Source: Acanthaster planci
Lineage: Eukaryota > Echinodermata > Asteroidea > Valvatida > Acanthasteridae
Direction of reading: 5' to 3'
DNA length: 64,000 nucleotides
Assembly (NCBI RefSeq): GCF_001949145.1
Contig: NW_019091606.1
Coordinates: forward strand, 301,243-365,242
The notes beneath the pieces are model-generated. The model was not told where the DNA came from. It was given only the letters and a program-made list of their open reading frames with translations, and searched no databases. Shown here piece after piece: positions 51,401-63,400 of this stretch. The translations under genes and the position numbers were made by a program. How positions within the stretch are numbered: the stretch's first letter is position 1; each line of letters opens with the position of its first letter.

Positions 51401-54400
51401 GCTGATAGCTAAACTATAAGCCGTTAAAATGCTCACGATCGTGACCCCTTGTTCTCTAAAAATGGTTCGGATTTTTTTCATGCAACGACACGTCACCATA
51501 TAACACGTGATGAACCAAACTTTCAATTTGTTCCATTTGACCCATGAGATTACCCTTGAGATCGTTTCTGTTACTGATCAAAGTTTCTAAGCGTTCACTC
51601 AATTTGTGTGTATGAGCTTTAGTACGTTTTGATTCTTCAGATTCGGGTTGATTTAACAATTGGTCTTGTAGTTCAAGATTAGTTAAACGGTCATTTTCTT
51701 CATTGAGTTTTGATCCATTTTCTAAATTATTTTCAGCGTTTTGTCTTAGACGCCCTCGAATCCTTTGCATCTCTTGGTCAAAACCGCGAATTTCTCTCAA
51801 AGAGTATTCTTCAATTGTGCTCGGGCCACGAGTGAGCGTTTGTCTTTAGTGGGTGATTGAGGTAGTTCTACCGATTCTAAATCTTTGCTCAATCGTTCAA
51901 GTGATAATCTATAGTTTTAAAACCCAATTCGTTTCTAATAAATTCCGGTCCATTTGTATAACCCGCTATATTAGCATTGCTTTAGATAGTATTAAGACTT
52001 ACAAATTTACCGCGAGCCTTTTTACTAGTTAGCATTACTTCATCGTAATCGTCAAAACCTTTGTAATATAGGTCTTTACCCCTTCATTCAAAATTTTCAT
52101 ACGCGGGTAACTCAGGTACGTCAGTTCTACCATAATGTTTATAAAATTATAAAAATTATCTACGTTTGGATTATCTACAAATGTCCTTCTTCCCCGTTCT
52201 ATTGCTGTCTGTGTTTCCTTCTGTAAACGTGTTTTTTTTTGGTTGTAGGGTGTCATATTTATCCCATGATAGGCGTTGTTCTTCTTGATCGGCTTGTTGA
52301 TTAGCTTGTTCAGTTTGTTGATCTTGCTCAGGTGTAAAATCGTCCAATTTAATGTCAATTCTTCCTTCTGCCATGTTTTTAAATTAAGGTAAAAAACTTG
52401 AACTTCTTGGTGCAATGCTGTCTGGGATAATGCCCTTGGTAGCCAACCAGTCATGGGTAGCCGTAGAACCTGCAATTAATGCAGAAAGTTATCTTCACCC
52501 CTCAATCTGTCTGAATTGGGTGACTTCCATTTCAAGGTCTTTCGGCTTCCATTGCGCAGCCCATTGCGATCAAACTAACGATTGCACCGTTGTAAAGCCC
52601 GTTAACGATATCGTTTGTGTTTGGTTTTGTTGCCATTTCTTTTATTTTATATTAACGTCAAGAAAAAAAATATTTCATTTCTGAAATTTCTACATTTGGT
52701 GTTTTTGGTTATTATCGCTTTGTTTTGGTTATGTTTTTTGCGTTTGATATGTTTTCTTTTTTGAAAACAAATTTACCACAAAAAGCCCCATCCCGACCCC
52801 CACTAAAATCAACCAAGGATAAAATTGCGGATCGAAAACGTTTGCTTGAGTTTTGGTACGTTTCGTTTAGCTCACTCAGCTCGCTTTGTTTCGTTAAAGC
52901 AAGTTGCTCTTTCATTTTAACTTTATGTTCTGCGAGTTTTTTACCTTCTGCAATTCATTTGGGGTTTTTAAGTTAATTATCAGAGGCTGTGACTTGGGTC
53001 ACGGTCTTCACGCTCGTCGTTTTGTGTACCTCGATTTGTTCGCTTTGCTTCGCTTCACTCGTCGTTGTTGCTATTTGCTACAAAGCAAGAAAGTTTTTGT
53101 TCTGATTTTTTGTTGAAACAAAGATGTCTAGTTGTAATTAACGTGCCAACTAGTGGACTAAGGCAACTTCCGTACTTGTAACAAACCTCAGTGAGAAATT
53201 GCCCGGTGCTCAAACTAATGATGGGGTCACGTTCTAGATCTTGGGTTAACGCTTCTTATTAATCCAACGTGACATCATGGCCCACAAATTCTATCGGAAG
53301 TGTAATCCCTAACAGCCTAGCGTACAGCGACAACAAACTTGCACCCACTGTAGAAACCACTTCCTTGCCAAATTTAGCCGAATAACGCTGATACAATGTT
53401 AGTTTGTTCTGATGGTGGTAACGATGCAATTTCTTGCACAGTGAATTCTCTGCCTAGATATTTTTTTTAGAATCCCCCAAAGCTACTACTGTACAAAGTC
53501 GGGATTTGAAGTCAACTTGGTTCGAGTTTGATTCTTGAGTCGGTTGTGGCTGTGCAAGTATCGTTTTGAGCTTGTGTTTGCAATCGTTCTGTTGTTCCAT
53601 TTTTGATATAAGTAAAAACATGTTGCTTGATTGTACTCATATTTTAAGTGATAGTATTCGTTGGTGTAATACATCAGATTGAGTGCTATAACTAGCTCGA
53701 CAACTACCTTAGCGTATCGCAACATTGTTGTTTTTTGGTGTCTTTTCTTCACAGCTAAATTATAAATTTGTGAAATAACTAGTTTACAACAAACACCAAC
53801 TAACTAGCGGTTCACTGATCTACAATAACTTACTAAATTTTACGTCTCTAAGCTGTTTTTTAATTATGGTTCGATATTCATCCGGCACCACATCATTTTT
53901 GTCCAGCCCTTGGTCAAAACTGTTCTGGACCTTGCAATTAAACTTTGCGATCCACACAGTGTTTTCTCGATAGTCTTTGAGGGTTGAACTTTTGTGTGAG
54001 CACATGTTGCAAAACTTACTTTTTGCGATACTTGATGTATTGATGGGCCGAACAGTTATCGATCAAAAACAATGTTTTGGTTCCGTTAAACACTTTTTGA
54101 TACACTCGATGGCGTCGTTTAATTCTAACGCTTCGCTTTCAATGTCACAAAGGTACATGTGAATAACCAACGCCTTTGGAGATAAGTCTTGTTCTTAAAA
54201 AGCGTAGGGCATATGATCACGATGACTTCAAACGCAAAACAGTATTCACTTTCGAGTAAATCCAGTACCCACTTGGTTTTCCTCGAGTTGGTTTTTCCAA
54301 GGATTAAAGTAATTTCAGCTTTGCTTTTATTCATCTTTTTATTAACGCAACGTTTTAAAATTTCCATCTTCGATTGTGAGTTGGGCATCCATGATGAGAA

Positions 54401-57400
54401 ACACGTACATTGTGAGATCACCCGCAGATTTTGCTTCTTGCCTTATTTCTATCGTGATACTATCCGAGTCACCCACTCTACGTCCGCCACCGTGACCTGC
54501 GTTATCGTTGTTTGAACGAAAGTCAAGCCACAAGCCGTATTTTTCTTTTAAATAATCAGCTATATCTATACCTGCCAAGTTGAGGTCTTTTGCGACATGT
54601 CGACCCGATTTGGTGTGTGAATTGTTCCAAAACTTGCACACTTCGTTCCAGTGTTGGTACTACATCATTCGTTCCGAATACACTTGATTAGATTTTCCTT
54701 TGGCTGTAAGGATCGTTTTAACGATATGAGGATTTTTAAATCGTTGCGGGTTTTTAAAGGTTGGGTCTTTGAACAAGATCAAGACATCTTTCAAATTGCT
54801 GATTGGGTGGTTAATCATCACGTTACATAATGTGTCTGATTTATTTACCGAACGTATTTCCAAATTGTTAACGTTGTCAAACACGTAGTGCACCGGGGCC
54901 TTAATATTTGGTTTTTAGCGTTTGAGCGAGTTCTTGATTGCTTACGACTTCGTATTCGAGCGTTAGGTCTGAAATTGCGTAATCTGCAGCGGTATCGGTC
55001 TACTTGACGACTTTGCCAAGATTGTTGAACGGTCAATACTTCGATATCGAGGGGAATTGCGTATCGGTTGCCAAACGCGTCTGCAACTGATTTGTCTTTT
55101 CCGTTGTTTGCGGCTTCGTTTTTGTCGGCCGCACCCAGTCGTAGCTTTGCGACGTTTTCTTTTTCTAATCCAAAGTAAGCCGTGTTTTGGGAGTGTGTTT
55201 TGGGAAGTCAATTATCTTTAAAATTGTAAAAAAGTCGGCATTCTTGTGAACCAGTATACTGTTATCCTGAAGTAACGCGGCAATTTCTTTGATCAAGTTT
55301 CTCGCTAGGTTGTTGAACACGGTTATGTTGTCGTCTGACGAACCGTCGAATTCGAGTTTAAAAGCGAGCTTGATCGTGCCTGGGGCAGTAACGTCATCGA
55401 CACCCAATGGTGGTAATATCACGATTAACTGTTGTTTTTCAGCGATCACAGACGGGTTGTGAGTAATGACGACCTCTTTGCGTTCACCTTTGGTTGCTCT
55501 TGGATTTTTGAGTCGACGATTAGGGTTAAGTTCTTACCGTAGTTCATCATAATGTTTTTGTTTCGTTCTTAAATATAAGGGTAACAATGTTTTTTGGTTT
55601 GCGTTTTTTAAAAAAGATGGCGTTAGCGAGTATTGGAATGATGATTGGTGGAGCGAGGACCAATGCATTGGCGTTTACGGAAAGTAACTTTTTGTTTGGT
55701 ATGATAAACAAAAATAGAGTCAATGAAGAATACAAGATGCACGATGTTGCCATGGAACAATTTAATAAAGCTAGGAAAGCGTGGGTGGAACACGGGACGC
55801 ACCTTTTAGATTTTTTTAACTCTCGATTGCAAAACAACGAAAGAATCAAAACAAACGATCAACGAAGTCAATTAAGCCTTGAAAGAGTACAATGAAATCG
55901 TGGGTACGCATCATTTGGAACTCAAACCCGAACATAATTTTAGCGATTTTTACAAGCCCAGCGACGATCAAAAAGAACCTCGACAAGTTTGGGTGTCGGG
56001 TGCTACAGCGTTGTTGAGCGCTGTTGTGTAAAAGTATTTGTAAAAAAATACTTTGTTTTTTTTTAAAAGGGACATAGCGAAGGGAAGAAGCAAAGTTTTA
56101 AAAGCCTATTACAGCGCCAAAGGTTATTGGAAAGGTGTAAGTGCAGTAGATCACTTGCACCAAAAAAGCTGGCGTCAACAAAACCAAAGTGACAGCTTGA
56201 TTAAAAAAGCAAGCCATGTGGCAAATTTATCCACTTGCCCCTGGGTATATACCCAGGCCAATTACTTTGCTATCAGAATACGCCGTTCGGGTTCCAAAAG
56301 GTCCAAGGGGTAAAACAAACAAAAACGAATTAGCTGTAGTCGACGTGGCTTCCAGACTAAAACGACTGAACGAGTGATTAATGCCATGAGGCAGGTTTAC
56401 GATAGGTCGAGTTTGACTTGGCCTAAAACGGTTAACGTAGATTCGGGATCGGAATTTAAAGGTGAGTTTTAAAAAACCCTCGTAAAAAAGGCGTGCAGGT
56501 ACAAGTGGGTGGACCGGGTGTCCACTGATCGCAGTAGATCGTAGAACAGAATATTAGCCGGGGGTTTGTTTGCTTACCAGTACGCGCAAGAAATGTCAAG
56601 TCCTGGTGAACGTAACGTGGAATGGGCTACAAGATTACCCGAGGGTATAAAATCGCTAAATAAAGAAAAAACTCGGTTGATCGATGCAGTTCCCGCAAAC
56701 GCTGTCATGTTGGACCGCGTAAGACCGGCTGCACTTGAGCGAAGCGAAACCAAAGGCCTTTCTTCAAACGCTTTAGTCCAGTACCTATATTACCCGGGTG
56801 AACAAGAAGGTGCCACCGTCAGGAGAGCGACCGATCCGATCTGGAGTGTGAACGTGTATCAGACCGAGAAACGTATGAGTCAGTTAAAACGAGTCAGAGG
56901 CAAAAAGATGAAAACGGGGCCAACGCTTTATTGCTAAATGGTCCAAAACGTTTTGTTTGTGCGAGAAGAGCTTCAAGTGGTACCTGAAGACACTGAAATG
57001 CCTTCACTGATTTAATTTCGTTTTGTTTTTTAAAAACATCGATGCTTTATCGATGCTGTCGGCTTTTATTTCAATGAGTAAACTGTCGGTATCGCTGTAC
57101 AATAAACTTAATTGGTCACCATAACGATGTTTGAATGTGATGTAATAAAAGTCGAATATTAACAGTTTGGAAAGTTCCAAAATCACAACCCAGCATAAAT
57201 TGGCTTGTTGAGTGTGACTTTGGTTTTCATTATTTCTATATAACTCATGTCACATTCTTTGAAATGCAAAACTTTCTTAAAACTGTGTTTATTTACCACA
57301 CATTTAAATTTTGCCAACGTCAGAATCGTTGTTGTTACCCCATATTTTTGCGTTACACCAATTTTCATATCTGTTGTACTGAATGAGTGTTTCACATCTC

Positions 57401-60400
57401 CAGTACTTTCTGGCATATTTGTACTGTCGTTCTTGTTTAGGTGTAAGTTTTAGCAAAAATGTCGTTATTTTTTTCAACTTCTTCCATGCGACTTGTAACA
57501 AATACGTGACTTGTGTTTGGCCCTCGATAAAGTTTTTCGCCAGTTTTTTCGTTATCATGTAGTAAAACCACAAGGGGTGTGTTTTGTGGTCGAGATTTGT
57601 CGTTTTTTATCCAAAATTGATTGAAAATCAGCATAAATCACAAACGGAGTTTTTTGTTTGTGCCTAAAATTTTTAAAATTCTAATGCGGGTTCATCTTCA
57701 TACAGCTTAGGTTTTGGCATTTCAACAAAATAAGCAGGGCTTCCTTCACCTTTACACGTTGATCGTGATGTTGTTTTGTTTTTCAATACGTGGAATCTGT
57801 GACAACGGTGTGGGAGAATCGATACCTGTAAAATCAAGACCATCTTCTTCTGTAAAGGTAGCCGTTCTTTCTTCGTGTATTTAAAACTCTGGTTTATCTT
57901 TAAGGTGGTTGTAAAACGTAATGAGTATTTACCTAAGGCTGCCCTCAGACACCATCGCACACATTGTTGGTCTTCATTTTTGATATTAATCACGGCTTTT
58001 TATGGCGTTAGAAAAATTATCGAGTTCGATATAACTGCTTTCAGCTATATCTCTTTACCTAACAATGTTGATATAAAATGTGTTTATTTCATTTACAATA
58101 TACACTGACCCTTTTTTTACAAAACGCTCAGTTGTTTTTTTCCAATTTTTTTTTCTGTGCTCAAGCATAATTGGAACAATTCAATTGACACGCGTTATAA
58201 CGGTATATTCAGTATTAAATGTATGTTGTAAACTTTTGTCTCTGTCTTCATCGGGTCCACAATCTGGATTAATAAAATCTACAACCATTGATGATTGAAG
58301 TTTAATTTGGCGACGGTCGCCAATTTCTTTCCACGCTAATATGATTTTGTCACGAATAAGTTGGATGTAATAATTATAAAAAGTGATAACATCTGCAATG
58401 ATTTGATCTGTTTTTAATTCAACATTTATACTTTTGGTGTTAAACCTAGCAGTTTGTTTTATATCAACACGATCAAATTTGCCATAATCTAAAAAGATTA
58501 ATTGACTTGATATAATCAGATCTTGTAAACCGCCCGTTGCGCCCTGTAGGTGTAATCTTTAAATTTTGTGATTCAACGAGGCGTTCGAGGTCTTCTTTTT
58601 TTACGCCTCGTGATGTTTGTGTAATCTTTGAGATGATCTTGAATAGCTTTAAACGTAGTCCTTTTTAAAATACTTGTCATGATCGTATTTACACATACGC
58701 CACTTTCTTTGCTTTTCTGTTCATACATTATAAAATTGTGTATGTATATTTTTTTCACAAGCTTAAATTCAGTAAACGGTTTATATTTATTACATATATC
58801 ACGACATTTAATTTCTTGAGTTGTTGACATACCTGTTTTATAATGTTATAATAACAAGAAGCATTACCTCCTAAATATTATACGGCAACTCCGAGTGCAC
58901 CAAAATTGTAAAAAAACGCCGTAATGTTTTTACTTAAAGCACCAATTTTGGCATAAGGCACCGTGAGTTGTGGGGTGTGAGGCGTAAGTGTGGGGTGCGT
59001 TTTAGGGTTGTTTTGAGGTTGTTAGGGTGAGTTGTATACAGCAGGGGATATAGGTACTTTCATTTTTGAGAATGACACTTTTTTCCCTGGGTAGGTATAG
59101 GGGGCAAATTTGGTCTAGTAACCCCATTTATAATACTACTATGGCCATCTCGTGACTGTGTTGTCAGTAAACGGTTTGTGTTATGATACATTTGACCGTA
59201 TTGATTTATAGTGCATTCGGTTTGTAAAGTAAGAATTGCACCTTTCGGCTAACTCATAGTGCCGTGCAATCGGCCATCTTGTCAGCATAATTTGCATTTG
59301 TAAGTGCCCGCTCCTACTAGTGTAAGTAGCAAGGGTGAAAAACACAGGGAGAGTATTTCAAAAGCTCAGTTAACCTGCTCTGTAACTAGCAATGGATAAG
59401 ACGGCACTGATTTACTTTTGACTAGATAATCTTATTCATTCCATGTCACATAAATGTATATAATTCATGGATTATACCCAGTTCATCAACACACTAAGTA
59501 GTATGTATAAAGACGCGTGATTATAATGCAAAAGTATTGGATCGATGCAGACTTTGGTACCCATCCTGACACTAGTAATGAATGAATGATAGAATGAATG
59601 AAATGTCAGCTTAGTCTGTTTTTCATCTTTTCCGAAAACAAATATCCGAGATTTGCGTGTTTAGACGAGGGATATAAAGGTGGGCATTAATGAAATGTCA
59701 AACAAGTTGATTTTCTCTTCTTCATAAACGATACCTTGGTTCATTTCTTTTGCCTACTTCAGTGGCATCCACGATAGAGACTACCACAACAGGGGAAACA
59801 ACAGTGGTCACTACCGCTCGGGAAACTACAAAAATTCCATCAACAACTCAGGTGTCGACCACAGAGAAGGTGACGAGTACTGCAGTAATTTCGACAACGC
59901 CAGAGTTAACAACTACTGAACAGACAACTACTTCTGTTTCAACAACAGAAGCTTCAACCACTGGTAAGATTCCAATGCAGCCTACAATCGTTCTCAAAAT
60001 ACATATGAGAATAATTCAGCTCAAGTTTGGTTCGTTTTTGTGAGTTTGCCAAAGATGATATAACCAAAATGAAATATACCAAATCCTAATTCAAGATTAT
60101 AATGCACAATCATGTATGAAAGAGATGAATAAAATGCTAAGTGCCTTTCATTTCAAAGGAGCCTCCAGAAAATTGGTTCAAACAAATATTGCCATTTCAA
60201 AAAGAAAAAGTCACATGCTGACAATTACAACTCACACAGTTCAAAGAGCACAACCTTGGCTTGATGATGCTTTTTATTCAATTTTAATTTCTTTTGATGA
60301 TGCATTCCCCGGTAAACCCAAGCACACGTACAGGAGTAATCCCTTTTTTGAAAAGTGGTTAAAACTAAAATTTGATCGTCAGTATTTACTGTGGTACACC

Positions 60401-63400
60401 TCTAATTTGCCAAAAGCAAAGATGATGAAATAAAAAGCATTACTAAGCGAATATAAGTATCCTCCTTAAAACCACGTAGGATATACTAAAATATTAACAG
60501 TATTAGCTTGCATCAGTTTTGGGACACATTGTATATTTCAGTATTGGGAAAAATGTGAAACCTTGACAAATATGCGGGAAAAAGAAATGAACTTGAAATC
60601 CTCCACTGTCTAATTAATGGTAAATGCTATTTAAGACAATAACGAGAAATTTCCTCTAATTGAAGAAGTACCGAGTACTACTGAGCGAACAACTACCCGT
60701 GAGTCAACTACAGTGCGGCCAACAACTACATCCTTACCATCGACCAGCGAGAAACTGTCAACGACAGTGATATACACAACTCCTGAGGCAACAACCGAGG
60801 AGACCACAACGGTTGTGTCAACAACAGGTTAGCCTACTCTCTGTTGAGTTCAAGCAGGTACCATGGGCCCCTTATGGCAAAACACATTAATTAAAAGCCA
60901 TTGGGCTGAAATGTTATTGTCGAATAATGCATTTTGTCGTGTGCCTGGAAGAAAGACCTAAGCGCTTGCACCCTTTTCGCCGAGCAGCATGATCACTGCA
61001 AAAGAACTTTTTTCCGGCAAAAGGAAGTAACTACAGTATGTATACAACTGGTTTATCTTAATTAAATATAAAGATTTCTTGGCAAAAAGTAAAATAAAAT
61101 TCAAAGACGTTTGATAAGTTCTTCAGAGGTTGCTTTTTGTACAGCCTGTGTTGATTTTATAGATTTACTGAATAAGAGAGAGTGTGTTTCTCACGTCCTT
61201 TTGCTGGAAACATTTTTCTACTGTGATCATGGTTCCCGGCAAAAGGGCGTCAGCGCGCTTAAGACCTTTTTCCGGGCATACGACGATTTGTTCATAACTA
61301 TAAGCACTTGCTCATCCATTCCCTGCTGACGTGTTACTGCAGAAGTTGTTTCTATGTTGTTGAGCTGTTTTTAATCTGAAGGAAATGGTCAAATGTCTCG
61401 CACCTGAGTTGTTTTTTGGCCAAGATTTTATAGTTGATGCAAAGATTTTCAAGACAACTTCGTTATTTGGTGAGTTTGTAACAATTCCATTGAAATGCCT
61501 GCCTAGTTCCAACACTTCCAAATGTATTTTTTAATGTAATGTAACTCCCCTTCTTCACATACTTTTTATATTACCTCAGTGACAACTATTTCCCCACCGT
61601 CCACGACCCCTGAGGAATGCACAGAAGATCTTGACACTTACCAGCCAGTAACGGTAACACGCCAAGAATCTGACTCAGACAGCATTTTAACACCGGGTGA
61701 CTGGTGGCGCCCGACCAATCCACCTGATGACGTGAATTCGCCTTACAGTGGATCGTACTTGGAGGCTACTTTCAGCCCACGGGTTGAAATCACATCCGTT
61801 ATCATCAGAATTGAGCAGGGCCCACCTGGGGATATAACTGTCGCCTTCAGGGTTCAGCCGGGTGACCGGTTGCCATACGTGCCGTTAGTTGGCGACGACA
61901 GTTCCACAATCTTTACTGGCCAAACGGACAGCAAGATTCCTATGCCGTCCAGTATGCCACTTGTAACGGGAATAAGAGTGTCCATCATCACGTCAAATCC
62001 AGATGGCTACAAAGTGATCTTCAACGGCTGTGAACACGAAGGTACTTCATTAGTAATAAGCTTTGACCCGTACATTTGTATAAAATAGAAAACGCTATGA
62101 ATTGCTCTCGGTCTTTGCCTTGTTCTTCACTCTTAGAATACGCCATGAAAGGAATAAAAACCTGTTTTCTTTCAAAGGGACCTTCATATTTGTGTGATAC
62201 ATTCTGTCAATTGTTATGAGATTGGCAACTTTTCTCTACAGATAAATGACTGTTTGTGCACTTTTTTGAGACATGCAAACATTTTGTCAGTAGTTATGGT
62301 GTGCGTTTTTGAAACATTCATGCCCTTTTCCCAAGCAGCAACTACCACCGAGGCACCGTCTACAACGAAGGCACCGTCCACTACAGGTATGCTTGTTTAG
62401 TTACAATTGAAATAGGATATTTCCCACCGTGTAGTCGGTCGGGAACGGTTGGGGAGTCTGGATGGTGTGGTAATTGAGAGTGCTAATAATGATTTTAAGG
62501 TCTTGAACAGGGATTATAAGGAATTTAATCGACTTAGAAGGAGAGGCGGTGTGACAGTTATTTACAATCTCATATATCGCGCAGATTCCCTAAAAACAAC
62601 AGAAGTACACTGTTCTTACATCCAAATTACTGGTAAATTTTAATAATTTAAATACATATCTTGTTAGCACCGCTTTCTGTTGTATCCAACCTGTAACAGA
62701 ATTGACAACAAAGGTATCAACGACTTTGAAAACAACCACTCCGTCAACTACAGCCGCTCCGTCAACGACTGAAAAAGTCTCAACAACAGTAACATCAACC
62801 GTAACTCCGACGGCAACTACTACAAAAGAGACAACTGTGGCAACAACATCACAGGAAACCCCAACGGGTATCTAAAATTTACTCTTTTGCTTAGTTGAGT
62901 AACTCCAGGGTAAACATTTGTACCTACCAGTTATAAAAATCAGCTACTAACAAAAGGGGCTGACGGAGACCTCTAAAAAATTGGAATTAATGTTCACATT
63001 TTGATGCGGGAGGTGGAGACTTCCACGTTAGACGATGCCACTTCACCGTCTGCATTTGAGTTTGAAGAGTGTCTTCCTTATCAGTGTCTTCTGACAAAGT
63101 GTCCAATGAAATTTGACTAATTTGTTCCCTAGCTCCCCCAAGTACTACAGAGAAAACGACTACTCGTGTATCAACTACAGAGGCTCCTTCTACAACTGAA
63201 CAGCCACCCACAACTGTCCAGCCGTCAACCACCAAGGAGGTAACGACAGTAATTTCTACCACTCCCGAGTCCACAACAAAAGAGACAACAACTCTTTATT
63301 CCACAACAGGTAAGATTGATGATGTAGCTTGTTTGTCAAACCTCTGCCCATTCACCTCATCATGGAGTGTCAATTACACTTTAAGGAACATCGTACGTTT

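Larger units (their letters stand above)
49026..59140. mobile_element. Degenerate Polinton/Maverick element, 10.1 kb
   Basis: Both ends begin AGTAGTATTATAAATGGGGTT and run inwards as inverted repeats of about 270-280 bp. The interior shows remnants of the core Polinton genes: family B polymerase with N-terminal [10 protein letters not shown] and palm YSDTDS, integrase, A32-type ATPase, a probable capsid protein and several small conserved Polinton proteins. Autonomous Polintons are usually 15-20 kb; this copy is shortened by internal deletions (clear in the polymerase) and every recognised gene is broken. No protease was recognised. The six bases outside the ends (AATGAC left, ATGGCC right) do not match, so the target duplication is eroded or the boundary is off by a few bases. 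It sits in one intron of the mucin gene, between 48371 and 59763. Confidence 0.93.

Noticed and set aside
51465-51490. Programmed ribosomal frameshift in the Polinton gene
   Set aside because: The same element has many random frame breaks, so simple decay or an A-run error is more likely.
49026-59140. Active virus or autonomous Polinton
   Set aside because: Broken polymerase, integrase, ATPase and capsid genes, no recognised protease, and diverged terminal repeats.
60116-60433. Plus-strand frame of 105 codons as a separate gene
   Set aside because: Lies wholly in an intron, has no family features and no splice or promoter support.
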